Notes under the pieces: model-generated
Told to the model about the DNA's origin: nothing
The model's input: the letters and a program-made list of their open reading frames with translations, nothing else
Database searches by the model: none
In this document: one piece after another, positions 24,478 through 35,307 of the stretch
How the letters are laid out: each line of letters begins with the position of its first letter
Position numbering within the stretch: position 1 is the first letter of the stretch
Translations under genes and position numbers: made by a program
From: Rhodanobacteraceae bacterium
Lineage (GTDB): Bacteria > Pseudomonadota > Gammaproteobacteria > Xanthomonadales > Xanthomonadaceae
Direction: 5' to 3'
NCBI GenBank assembly: GCA_024233975.1
Contig: JACKOX010000008.1
Span: 1 to 64,000, forward strand
DNA: 64,000 nt

Positions 24478-27336
24478 ATGAGCAAAACAGACCGTTACGG
24501 AAGCACGCTCGATGATCTACGAGTCCCGCGGGTTCGTTTCAACGCGAGCATTCTGCTCCTGCTGGGGATTGTTTCCGCCACGGCGCAGGCCGAAGAGACC
24601 TGCAACGTCGCCAGCGAACCCAACCACAGCAATCTCGATACGAACTACATACTCGGCGAGGCGGAAGGCGAAGCTGCCGCGATGAACTGGCAGACGGGCC
24701 TGGTGTGGAAGCGATGCCGGGAAGGCTGGAGCTGGGATGGCAGCACCTGCGTCGACAATCCCGCCGAGGCCGACACGGCCAACTGGAACGACTGGATGAA
24801 CGCCTACATCCCGCTGTCGTTTGACGTCCAGGATAACTGGTGGACGCCAACACACGACCTCATTCAGGGCGACTACATCCCCGACCCGTCCTATGGCCCC
24901 AGCGGCATCGACCGCCTGCAGAGTGGCCAATGGCGGATGCCGTACTTCAGCGAACTGGCCGCTCTCAATGCTGGCTGCGAATACGCGCCGATGATCAATC
25001 GCAACGCGTTCCCAAACACGCCAAACGAATTCTTCTGGTCAGCTTCGCCCTATGCTTCGGACACGGCATTCGCACTGTCCGTGGATTTCTACGTGGGTGG
25101 CGCGATCTTTCCCTACCCGGATCGCCGCATCGCTGCACCGATCCGCCTGGTCCGTGGTGGCCAGCCATTCGCGGCGCTTGCCTCACCGCCGTGGCGCTGG
25201 GTGACGTCAAACAGCGACACCGTCTTCGACAGTTTCACCCTCGCCCGTTCGGACCTCGATGGCCAAGCTTGGGGCGGCGCGAGGATTTCCGGGACCGGCA
25301 ATCCGCATTTCAGCCTCGATGGCGGCAATTCCTGGCTCACCGAAGCCATCGTCAAGAGTGGCGATGAAATCACCGTGAAGGTCAGTGCCGGCATGAACGG
25401 CTCGGTGAACGAAGCCATCTTCGCCCTGCGTAGTGGCGACACCTTCGGCAGTGGCGGCAGTTGCTTCAACTGCGGCGACGAAGGGACCGCACGAATCGAA
25501 ACCACGGCCCATTTCACGGTGGTGGTCGGCGATGCTCCAGGTCGCTGCTACGTGGATGCCGCTGCGGTCGCCGGCGGCGACAACGGCAGCAATTGGGCCA
25601 ACGCCTTCCTTGACCTGAAATCAGCGCTGGTCGAAGCCGCCTGCGAAGAGATCTGGGTAGCCGAAGGCCTTTATCGGCCATACGCGATGCTCTTACCGGG
25701 CAGCCCCACCGCGATCGAACGGAGTCACAGTCTTGTCATTGATCGCCCGCTGGTACTGCGCGGTGGCTTTGCTGGCGCGGATTCCGGCGAGTATCCAGGC
25801 GGCGAAACTGACGCATCCCAAGCCGATCCCCTCGCCCACCCGACAGTGCTTTCGGGCGACATCGGCAGCGACGACATGGTGGATGGCAGCGGCATCACGG
25901 CCGATGCCGACGACATTGTCAGTGGCAATAGCTATCACGTCATGCAGATTGACGGCAGCAGTGCACACCCTGTCGACAGCAGCACCGTGATCGACGGTTT
26001 CACGATTACGGGTGGTGCGGCCGATGGAAGCAACGCCGACGCCAATGGTGGCGGCCTCTACTGCAACGCGCCGGGCAGCGGCAGCGTGTGCAGTCCGAGC
26101 CTGAGCCGCATCGACTTCATCGGGAACCGGGCTGTTTCCGACGGTGGCGGCATGTTTTCCACCGGAACCGACACGGGCATCGCCAGCCCACAGCTGCAGC
26201 ACATTCGCTTTATTGGCAACCTGGCCTGGTATGGGGGCGGCCTCGGTATCCACGCCGTCAACGGCAGTGGCAACCAGACCGTGCTGCGCGATGTGGTGTT
26301 CCAGGGGAACCGCGCCCAGCGCAGCGGCCAGAGCGCTTCCGGTGGTGCGATCTACAACGTCAACGTCGTCGCAACCGCCTACCTGACCGTGACCAACGCC
26401 GAGTTCTCTGGCAACTGGGCGAACACCGGTGGCGCCCTCACCAACGAGGTCGGCTCCCTCGGACACGGCAACGTGGAACTGGTCAACGTCACCTTTGATG
26501 GCAACTACGTGGTCGGTGGTTCCACGGGTGGTGCGCTGTACAACAAGGTCGCTGGTAACGACATGGGCACGACGCCATCGTATTTCGACCTGTCGTTGAG
26601 CCATGGCACCTTCAGCAACAATGCCACCCTCAATGCTGGCGGCGCGATCAGCAGTTCGTGTGCCGGCTGCGCTGAAGATACGCAGCGCTATGAGAACGTC
26701 ATCTTCTGGGGAAACAGCTCGAGCGGCGAAAGCGTCGACGTGCTGTACAAGCCTAGCAGCACAACCAGCATCGAATTCGTCAATAGCGTTGTCCAGGGTG
26801 GCTGTCCGGGTGGCGCCGTCTGTTCGGGGGCGCTGAGTACCGACGACCCGTTGCTTGGCGTCCTGCAGGACAACGGTGGCTTTTCCGCCAGCCGGCTTCC
26901 GGGTCCGGGCAGCCCCGCCATCGATAACGGCAGTTGCCTCGTGATCGAAACCGCCGACCAGCGCGGAATGCCTCGCCCGATCGGTGTAGCCTGTGATATC
27001 GGCGCTACGGAAGCCATCCAGCAATTGCTGTCGGTGACGGTAACCGGCGCGGGCTCGGTGTCAGCAGATGCTTTGCCGACAGCCGAGTCGGGCGCCATCG
27101 TGGATTGCACCCAGGGTGGCGGCAGCTGCGCAGCCTACTACCATGCAGAAACGCCTCCCGCGATCACCTTGTCCGCGACGCCAGCCAGCGGCTGGCATTT
27201 CCTCGGTTGGGACGGCGACTGCCTCGCGAATGGCCCGAACCCGAGCGCATTGGTGACGCTGGACGCCGACAAGTCCTGCGTCGCCCGTTTCGCAGCCGAT
27301 GTCCCTGAGGTCTTCGCCAGCGGTTTTGAGAACTGA
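24478..27336 (+). CDS. Large secreted protein: DUF1566 domain, beta-helix and C-terminal repeat domain
   Basis: 952 residues from ATG 24478 (GGGGAA upstream). The signal sequence is near residues 20-40 (FNASILLLLGIVSATAQA). Order of parts: DUF1566/Lcl-type domain (about 45-225; WQTGLVWKRC, WRMPYFSELAALN, FFWSASPYASDTAF); a linker with GGSCFNCGDEG; a right-handed parallel beta-helix (about 357-780) with repeated 'F-x-G-N-x-A' and GGG blocks such as IDFIGNRAVSDGGGMF; a choice-of-anchor Q-like segment (LLGVLQDNGGFSASRLPGPGSPAIDNG); and an InlB-B-repeat-like domain (ITLSATPASGWHFLGWDGDC). It ends VFASGFEN. Likely a surface or secreted binding protein. No enzyme motif seen. Confidence 0.88.
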   Translation: MSKTDRYGSTLDDLRVPRVRFNASILLLLGIVSATAQAEETCNVASEPNHSNLDTNYILGEAEGEAAAMNWQTGLVWKRCREGWSWDGSTCVDNPAEADTANWNDWMNAYIPLSFDVQDNWWTPTHDLIQGDYIPDPSYGPSGIDRLQSGQWRMPYFSELAALNAGCEYAPMINRNAFPNTPNEFFWSASPYASDTAFALSVDFYVGGAIFPYPDRRIAAPIRLVRGGQPFAALASPPWRWVTSNSDTVFDSFTLARSDLDGQAWGGARISGTGNPHFSLDGGNSWLTEAIVKSGDEITVKVSAGMNGSVNEAIFALRSGDTFGSGGSCFNCGDEGTARIETTAHFTVVVGDAPGRCYVDAAAVAGGDNGSNWANAFLDLKSALVEAACEEIWVAEGLYRPYAMLLPGSPTAIERSHSLVIDRPLVLRGGFAGADSGEYPGGETDASQADPLAHPTVLSGDIGSDDMVDGSGITADADDIVSGNSYHVMQIDGSSAHPVDSSTVIDGFTITGGAADGSNADANGGGLYCNAPGSGSVCSPSLSRIDFIGNRAVSDGGGMFSTGTDTGIASPQLQHIRFIGNLAWYGGGLGIHAVNGSGNQTVLRDVVFQGNRAQRSGQSASGGAIYNVNVVATAYLTVTNAEFSGNWANTGGALTNEVGSLGHGNVELVNVTFDGNYVVGGSTGGALYNKVAGNDMGTTPSYFDLSLSHGTFSNNATLNAGGAISSSCAGCAEDTQRYENVIFWGNSSSGESVDVLYKPSSTTSIEFVNSVVQGGCPGGAVCSGALSTDDPLLGVLQDNGGFSASRLPGPGSPAIDNGSCLVIETADQRGMPRPIGVACDIGATEAIQQLLSVTVTGAGSVSADALPTAESGAIVDCTQGGGSCAAYYHAETPPAITLSATPASGWHFLGWDGDCLANGPNPSALVTLDADKSCVARFAADVPEVFASGFEN

Positions 27337-27375
27337 AGCCCCTAGACAGGCGAGACGGTTCGAGATTCGCAGGGA

Positions 27376-28212
27376 TTACTCCAGTTCGGACTTCGCGAAC
27401 TGGACGTCCAGCCATTCCATGGCGTCCTTGGGTTTGAGCTTGGAGGCCTTTTCGTAGGCCTCGGCGGCATCGTCCTCGCGCTTGTCGCCATAGAGCAGCA
27501 TCAGGCCGTTCCCGTATTCGATCCAGGTGATCGGTGAATCCGGAGTGATCTTGGTGGCGCGCTTGAGGTGCTCCTCACCGACCGCCGCCTTCGCGCCGTA
27601 AGTCAGTCCGCCGAGCATGGCGCCGACCTTGTCGATGATTTCCGCGTGGTACAGGCCCAGTGCGGTATGCGCTTCGGCATGATCGGGCGCCAGCGCCAGC
27701 GTGCGGTCGAGGCTGTCACGGACCTTGCCGGCAAGCCCCTGCTTCAGCGCCTTGGCGATGGAAATGCCCTGGCTGTAGCGGCCAATGGCGAAAGCGCGCC
27801 GGTAGTGGGCGTTGGGGGAATCCGGCAGGGCATTGCTGGCCTCCTCGGCGAGCTGCATTAGCAGTTCGTAACGCGACAGTTTGGTCTTGTCATCATCGAC
27901 GAGATGGTCGGCATGGATGCCACCCGCCTTGCAGGCGACCGAAGCGCCGATGGGACCGAGTGACTGGCCAATCTCGAAGGCCCGCTGGAAGTCGCCGCCA
28001 TGAAAGGCCCGCCAGGCATCCTGCAGCTGGTTGGCGATGTCATCGGCGTCCTTGGCCTTCTTGCCTAGCTGCGCGGTGACAGCCTTGGCGTCCGGGTACG
28101 GTTCGCAGTCACCCTTGTGCAGCTTGGGCCAGGCCTTCTTGAGCTTGTCGCCGTCGAAATCGAAATCCTTCGCCGGGCCGGGAAACGCCGCCCACTCGCC
28201 TTTCTTCGCCAT
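27376..28212 (-). CDS. TPR-containing cytoplasmic protein of unknown function
   Basis: 278 residues with no signal peptide; GGAGGAG precedes the ATG. The sequence starts MAKKGEWAAFPGPAKDFDFD, then is nearly all helix, with TPR-like pairs around DAWRAFHGGDFQRAFEIGQSLGP, LDRTLALAPDHAEAHTALGLYH and AYEKASKLKPKDAMEWLDVQ. TPR arrays bind peptides or build complexes. I recognise the general family (TPR proteins of Xanthomonadales) but no specific role. It is transcribed alone, converging with the beta-helix gene. Confidence 0.85.
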   Translation of the reverse strand: MAKKGEWAAFPGPAKDFDFDGDKLKKAWPKLHKGDCEPYPDAKAVTAQLGKKAKDADDIANQLQDAWRAFHGGDFQRAFEIGQSLGPIGASVACKAGGIHADHLVDDDKTKLSRYELLMQLAEEASNALPDSPNAHYRRAFAIGRYSQGISIAKALKQGLAGKVRDSLDRTLALAPDHAEAHTALGLYHAEIIDKVGAMLGGLTYGAKAAVGEEHLKRATKITPDSPITWIEYGNGLMLLYGDKREDDAAEAYEKASKLKPKDAMEWLDVQFAKSELE

Positions 28213-28288
28213 TGCCGCTTCTCCTCCCTGTGCCCAAGTCTGGCGGCGAGCATGGCCAATCGACCGCCTGGAGGCAAGCGGCGCTGCG

Positions 28289-28696
28289 TCAGCGAGCCAC
28301 CTTGGGGACGATCAGCTTCAGGCCCTTGAAATAGTCGCGGTAGAAGCTCGCGTCGCGGGTAATCAGACCGTCGCATTGAAGCAACGCATGGGCACCGACC
28401 AGGAAGTCGGGCACCGTGCGCACCCGCTTGCCGCCACGCTGGCGGTAGCGACGCTGCATCTCTCCGGCACGTAGCGCCGACTTCGCTTCCAGCGGACTGA
28501 AGCGGATGCTCATCTCCTCCAGCACCGACATCGCTTCGGTTCCGTCGCGCAGGGCCGTGCAGACCTCTGCCAGCACCACGTCACAGACGACAACGGAACC
28601 GGCACCGAGGCATTCGCGTAGGGTGATCTCCGCTGCGTCGGCACCGGGGCCATCGGCCATGAGGTCAATCAGTACGGATGAGTCGATGGCGATCAT
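28289..28696 (-). CDS. vapC: PIN-domain ribonuclease toxin, VapC-like
   Basis: 135 residues. Conserved acidic residues of a PIN metal site: Asp5 (MIAIDSSVLIDLM), Glu44 (LAEVCTAL), Asp97 (VPDFLVGAHA) and Asp115 (ITRDASFYRDYF). VapC toxins cleave tRNA or rRNA when freed from their antitoxin. The gene starts 12 bases after the stop of an AbrB-fold antitoxin gene in the usual antitoxin-then-toxin order. All four acidic residues are present, so the toxin should be active. Confidence 0.92.
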   Translation of the reverse strand: MIAIDSSVLIDLMADGPGADAAEITLRECLGAGSVVVCDVVLAEVCTALRDGTEAMSVLEEMSIRFSPLEAKSALRAGEMQRRYRQRGGKRVRTVPDFLVGAHALLQCDGLITRDASFYRDYFKGLKLIVPKVAR

Positions 28697-28708
28697 CGGG
28701 CCACGCCG

Positions 28709-28966
28709 TCAGGCGTCGGGATCGAAGTCCAGCGGATCACCAGGCGCCCGGCCACGGATGGCGCGCATGGCTTCGTCGGGGCTGGCGAAGCCATCCAGCT
28801 TGAAACGGCCGCGAACACGCGAGATGGCATCGTCCACGCTCTTGCGCAGGATGATGCGGCTGCCCTCCAGCTCGACGGTGAGCTTTGCGCCCTTTGTCAG
28901 GCCCAGTGCGTCGCGCACCGGTTTTGGCAGGGTGATCTGTCCGCGTTCGGCAACGGTGGCTTCCAT
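28709..28966 (-). CDS. vapB: AbrB-fold antitoxin, VapB-like
   Basis: 85 residues from ATG 28966 (AGGAG six bases upstream). The N-terminal swapped-hairpin DNA-binding domain reads MEATVAERGQITLPKPVRDA, the classic AbrB/MazE/VapB opening; the C-terminal tail (LDGFASPDEAMRAIRG) probably wraps the toxin. It neutralises VapC and represses its own operon by binding the promoter. Divergent from acnA, with about 175 bases between the two starts; no clear operator picked out. Confidence 0.9.
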   Translation of the reverse strand: MEATVAERGQITLPKPVRDALGLTKGAKLTVELEGSRIILRKSVDDAISRVRGRFKLDGFASPDEAMRAIRGRAPGDPLDFDPDA

Positions 28967-29141
28967 ACGATGCTCCTGCAACGCCGACGTCGGCAGAGCG
29001 GCGTCGGCAAAACTGGGTATGCATCGATCATACATACTTCATTTTTCGTACTCAACAGGGCATACTATGCACCCTGTCGTCGAGCTCTCCGGCGACCTGC
29101 AAAACCACCCCGCCATCGACACCAGCCAAAGGGACAACGCC

Positions 29142-31880
<2,739 letters not shown>

Positions 31881-31902
31881 TCCAGATTCATTCGACGTGT
31901 CA

Positions 31903-31937
31903 CGAACAAGGCCGGGGACTCCCGGCCTTGTTCGTTT
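31903..31937. terminator. Terminator between acnA and the converging lipoprotein gene
   Basis: A perfect 14-bp inverted repeat: CGAACAAGGCCGGG (31903-31916), loop GACT, CCCGGCCTTGTTCG (31921-31934), then TTT. It could serve both strands. Confidence 0.8.
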
Positions 31938-31948
31938 CGGGGTCGTGA

Positions 31949-32422
31949 CTACAGCCCCCGATCCCAGTCCGCGCTGATCACCTGCCAGCCATCATCGCCA
32001 TCGGCCCAGCCGGTTCGGATGCGATAGGTCGACGCGCTGTCCGGCAGGAATCCGGCGCCACCGGTTAGCAGGACATCGAGGTCGACTTCGGCCTGGCGAT
32101 CGCCGGCCAGCAGGCGAACATCCATCGATACCACGCTGACGCCGACATCCTTTGCCCGCAGCAGCTGAGCGGCGATCAATCCGCGCAGCTGGCGACGATC
32201 CATGCCGCCCTCGCCGACGAAATCACTCGCCACGCCATCCATGAAATTGCCTGCTTGCCCGGTTTCAATGGCCTGCTGCATGGCAGCGATGCGTTCACGA
32301 AGACGTTGCTCGGGCGGTGCCGTTGAGCAGGCGGTCGCCGTGATTGCCAGCAAGCAGGCCAGCAGCCAGCCACAGCACGATGATCGTCCGGTGATGCCTC
32401 GCGCCCGCGAAAGCTCTGCCAT
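31949..32422 (-). CDS. Small lipoprotein of unknown function
   Basis: 157 residues. Hydrophobic segment WLLACLLAITATAC with a lipobox ending at Cys32, so it is probably a lipid-anchored periplasmic or outer-membrane protein. After a helix (PPEQRLRERIAAMQQAIETG) comes a pattern like the NTF2/SnoaL fold: FMDGVASDFVGEGGMDRRQLRGLIA, then beta strands ending WQVISADWDRGL, which is common in small lipoproteins with a cone-shaped NTF2 fold. Ligand unknown. Divergent from fadD by 110 bases. Confidence 0.82.
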   Translation of the reverse strand: MAELSRARGITGRSSCCGWLLACLLAITATACSTAPPEQRLRERIAAMQQAIETGQAGNFMDGVASDFVGEGGMDRRQLRGLIAAQLLRAKDVGVSVVSMDVRLLAGDRQAEVDLDVLLTGGAGFLPDSASTYRIRTGWADGDDGWQVISADWDRGL

Positions 32423-32477
32423 GTTGCGCCCTGCCTTGTCAGCCTTGGGGGATGATGCAATCCTTGCCTACGATAGC

Positions 32478-32502
32478 GCGTACGCCAACGAATGGCGTAT
32501 GC
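32478..32502. promoter_or_regulatory. Inverted repeat upstream of fadD, possible operator
   Basis: GCGTACGCC (32478-32486), seven bases, GGCGTATGC (32494-32502): 8 of 9 arm positions match. It lies in the divergent control region of fadD and the lipoprotein gene, about 30 bases before the fadD start, where a fatty-acid-responsive repressor could sit. The protein that binds is unknown. Confidence 0.4.
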
Positions 32503-32532
32503 AGGCAGGGAACAGGGTCTGGGAGGATCTGG

Positions 32533-34197
32533 ATGAGCGAGAAGCACCCGTGGCTGGCCAACTATCCGGCGGGCGTGCCGGCAGAAATTGATCTGAATGA
32601 GTTTCGCTCCATCGTTTCGGTACTGGAAACCTCCTGCCAGCGTTTCCGTGACCGGCCGGCCTTCGAAAACCTCGGGCGCACGCTCACCTACGCCGAGATC
32701 GATGACCTCAGTGCCCGCTTCGGCGCCTACCTGATCCACGAACTGAAGATGAAGCGCGGCGATCGCATCGCGATCATGATGCCGAACCTGCTGCAGTACC
32801 CGATTGCCATCTTCGGCGCGCTGCGCGCCGGCCTCACGGTGGTCAACACCAACCCGATGTATACGGCGCGCGAGCTGCATCACCAGATGGTGGACAGCGG
32901 CGCCACCGCCATCGTGGTGCTGGACAACTTCGCGCATACGGTCGCCGAGGTGGTGAACGACAGCCCACTGAAGCACGTGATCACTACCGGCGCCGGCGAC
33001 ATGCTGAGCTTCGCCAAGGGCAAGCTGGTCAATTTCGTGCTGCGCTATGTGAAGAAGGCGGTGCCGGAGTACCACATCCCCGGCGCCATCCGCTTCAAGG
33101 CGCTGCTGAACCACCAGCACAAGCTGCCCGCCGTCGACATCGAGTCCGGTGACATCGCCTTCCTGCAATACACCGGAGGCACCACCGGCGTGGCCAAGGG
33201 CGCCATGCTGACCCATCGCAACCTGGTCGCCAACATGCAGCAGGCTTCGGTGTGGCTGGGCACCAATATCGACTACGGCAAGGAAGCGATCATCACCGCC
33301 CTGCCGCTGTACCACATCTTCGCGCTGACGGCGAACTGCCTGGTTTTCATGAAGTTCGGCGGCATCAACCACCTGATCACCAATCCGCGCGATATGCCTG
33401 GCTTCGTGAAGACGCTGTCGCAGCTGCGCTTCACCGGGATCACCGGCGTCAACACCCTGTTCAACGGGCTGCTGAATACGCCGGGCTTCGACAAGGTCGA
33501 TTTCTCCAACCTCAAGTTCACCCTGGGTGGCGGCATGGCCGTGCAGCGCGCCGTGGCCGAACGCTGGAAGAAGGTCACCGGCGTGCCGCTGATCGAGGCC
33601 TATGGACTGACCGAAACCTCGCCTGCGGCGTGTATCAACCCGATGAACATGACCGACTACAATGGCAGCATCGGGTTACCGGTGCCGTCCACAGAATGCT
33701 GCGTGAAGGATGAGAACGGAAAGCAGCTCGGCGTCGAGGAAGTGGGCGAGCTCTGCGTGCGCGGACCGCAGGTCATGAAGGGCTACTGGAATCGCCCGCA
33801 GGACACCGCCAAGGTGATCAGCCCCGATGGCTGGCTGCATACCGGTGACATGGCGAAGATGGACAAGGACGGCTACTTCTTCATCGTCGACCGCAAGAAG
33901 GACATGATCCTGGTCTCCGGATTCAACGTCTATCCGAACGAGATCGAGGACGTGGTCGCCGAAATGGATGGCGTGCTGGAAGTCGCTGCGGTTGGCGTGC
34001 CCGACGAGAAGTCTGGCGAAGCGGTGAAGCTCGTCATCGTGAAGAAGGATCCGAACCTGTCCGCCGAGCAGGTCAAGGCGCACTGCAAGGAAAACCTCAC
34101 CGGCTACAAGCAGCCCCGCTACATCGAGTTCCGCACGGAGCTGCCGAAGTCGAACGTCGGCAAGATCCTGCGTCGCGAGCTGCGTGACTCGGCCTGA
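32533..34197 (+). CDS. fadD: Long-chain fatty acid-CoA ligase (FadD/RpfB-like)
   Basis: 554 residues from ATG 32533 (GGGAGG upstream), normal for FadD. Activates fatty acids to acyl-CoA with ATP through an acyl-AMP intermediate. Motifs: P-loop YTGGTTGVAKG (213-223), YGLTETSPAAC, WLHTGDMAKMDKDGYFFIVDR, and the C-terminal lysine region NVGKILRRELR. In Xanthomonas the rpfB gene beside rpfF is a FadD-type ligase that turns over DSF signals; here it lies between acnA and lysS, the position rpfB would hold, but rpfF is absent. Converges with the PilZ gene, with a palindrome across both stop codons. Confidence 0.95.
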   Translation: MSEKHPWLANYPAGVPAEIDLNEFRSIVSVLETSCQRFRDRPAFENLGRTLTYAEIDDLSARFGAYLIHELKMKRGDRIAIMMPNLLQYPIAIFGALRAGLTVVNTNPMYTARELHHQMVDSGATAIVVLDNFAHTVAEVVNDSPLKHVITTGAGDMLSFAKGKLVNFVLRYVKKAVPEYHIPGAIRFKALLNHQHKLPAVDIESGDIAFLQYTGGTTGVAKGAMLTHRNLVANMQQASVWLGTNIDYGKEAIITALPLYHIFALTANCLVFMKFGGINHLITNPRDMPGFVKTLSQLRFTGITGVNTLFNGLLNTPGFDKVDFSNLKFTLGGGMAVQRAVAERWKKVTGVPLIEAYGLTETSPAACINPMNMTDYNGSIGLPVPSTECCVKDENGKQLGVEEVGELCVRGPQVMKGYWNRPQDTAKVISPDGWLHTGDMAKMDKDGYFFIVDRKKDMILVSGFNVYPNEIEDVVAEMDGVLEVAAVGVPDEKSGEAVKLVIVKKDPNLSAEQVKAHCKENLTGYKQPRYIEFRTELPKSNVGKILRRELRDSA

Positions 34198-34207
34198 GCG
34201 CGCTCAG
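34194..34207. repeat. Perfect palindrome covering two stop codons
   Basis: CTGAGCGCGCTCAG reads the same on both strands. It contains the TGA of fadD (34195-34197) and, on the other strand, the TGA of the PilZ gene (34206-34204). It may form a small bidirectional hairpin. Confidence 0.6.
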
Positions 34208-34539
34208 TCGAAATGATCGTATAGCCGGCCGCGCTTGATCAGGTCGCGCAGGCGCGCCTCACTGGGCGCCGAGAGGCGATCAAAGCGGAACGCCGCAGTG
34301 TCGTCGCAAAGTCGCGCCAGCTTGGCCCAGGCAAGCACGTGCTCGCCACGCGGTCCGTGAATCTCAAGTTCGGCGGTTGCCTCGCGCCGGAGATCGAACG
34401 CACGCGGCAATCTGACGCGCACACCGCTCAACGACAGGTCCATCAACGGACTCTGCCATTCCCGGGCGCCTTCGCGGATGGTCAGTTCGCCATCCATCAC
34501 GGCCCTGGAACACCGCACACCGGGAAGATGCTGTCCCAT
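34204..34539 (-). CDS. PilZ-domain protein, divergent
   Basis: 111 residues from ATG 34539, set by AGGAGGT seven bases upstream. The part SPLMDLSLSGVRVRLPRAFDL is the D-x-S-x-x-G signature of PilZ domains, followed by strands HVLAWAKLARLCDDTAAFRFDRLS and a C-terminal helix. PilZ proteins usually bind cyclic di-GMP through an RxxxR motif before the D-x-S-x-x-G; here the only similar stretch is RCSR near residue 9, so binding may be weak or lost. It lies beside fadD and near lysS, that is, within the rpf-like neighbourhood where cyclic di-GMP signalling genes are expected. Confidence 0.8.
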   Translation of the reverse strand: MGQHLPGVRCSRAVMDGELTIREGAREWQSPLMDLSLSGVRVRLPRAFDLRREATAELEIHGPRGEHVLAWAKLARLCDDTAAFRFDRLSAPSEARLRDLIKRGRLYDHFD

Positions 34540-34902
34540 CTTTGCACCTCCTGAATTCCCGTCTTTACCCTGCCCCGGCGCTGACGGCACTTCAAGTGGC
34601 AATTGCCAACCATTGTTACAAATCAATGAGTTGCCGGACCAACGGCAGAAACTGCCCGAAATCCGGAAGGCTTGGAGACACATCAAACTGCGCGAACCCA
34701 TGCAGCCCGGAACTGTTGCCGAGCCGGAAATCCGATGTCTTGCCGAATGCGTGGATTGTCGGAGGCGGCACGCTGGTGATCGAATATGGCTCGACACCTC
34801 GTAACCAGAAGCGAGGTCCCGTTGTCGCTCGCGCATTTGAATCCGCGAGGGCGAAGTGTCGAGTGGGAAGAGTCAGACAGCCATGCTTGAGGGAGGAACA
34901 AC
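34540..34902. other. Divergent intergenic region between the PilZ gene and an exported-protein gene
   Basis: No coding capacity that fits its neighbours. A perfect 12-bp palindrome TGGCAATTGCCA at 34597-34608 and the AT-richer stretch to about 34630 could be the control region of the PilZ gene. I saw no convincing -35/-10 pair for the plus-strand gene. Confidence 0.4.
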
Positions 34903-35226
34903 ATGAACCATCCATCGAAATTCCACTGGGCCAGTGCTGTCCTGCTGGCAATGACCATCAACCTCGCGGCGACCCCCGCCGCCCATGCGCAGCAGGAGCA
35001 AGACAAGATGATCGACGCAGGACTTTCCATGGCTGACAACCTGTCGGCGCTCACCGGCAAGTCGGTGACCCTCTATCTGTCCAACGGCAACAGCGTTTCC
35101 GGCAAGGTCGGCAAGGTCTACGGCGGCAACATCCACATCGCCGAACTGAGCGGCAAGGAGTATTTCGACGCGCTGATCCGCGTGGATGCCGTCATCGGGT
35201 TCGAGGTGCGCGCAAAGAGTGGCTGA
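34903..35226 (+). CDS. Small exported protein of unknown function
   Basis: 107 residues; GGGAGGAAC precedes the ATG. The signal peptide ends near AAHAQQ. The mature chain begins with a helix (KMIDAGLSMADNLSALTG) followed by an Sm-like or SH3-like strand set: KSVTLYLSNGNSVSGKVGKV, then NIHIAELSGKEYFDALIRVDAVIGFEVRA. The strand pattern resembles Hfq/Sm barrels but the protein is exported, so RNA binding is unlikely. Stand-alone gene with a terminator behind it. Confidence 0.82.
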   Translation: MNHPSKFHWASAVLLAMTINLAATPAAHAQQEQDKMIDAGLSMADNLSALTGKSVTLYLSNGNSVSGKVGKVYGGNIHIAELSGKEYFDALIRVDAVIGFEVRAKSG

Positions 35227-35253
35227 TGCCCGCCAAGAAGCGGCTTCTCATAT

Positions 35254-35284
35254 GACAAAGCCCCGGAATACCGGGGCCTTTGTC
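35254..35284. terminator. Intrinsic terminator, probably bidirectional
   Basis: GACAAAGCCCCGG (35254-35266), loop AATA, CCGGGGCCTTTGTC (35271-35284) with one bulged base. It separates the exported-protein gene from the end of lysS on the other strand. Confidence 0.8.
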
Positions 35285-35307
35285 TTTCTGGTGCTGGCGG
35301 AACGGAG

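Noticed and set aside
28506..29141. Extended N-terminus of aconitase
   Set aside because: It runs antisense through the vapBC genes; the known family start is near 29142.
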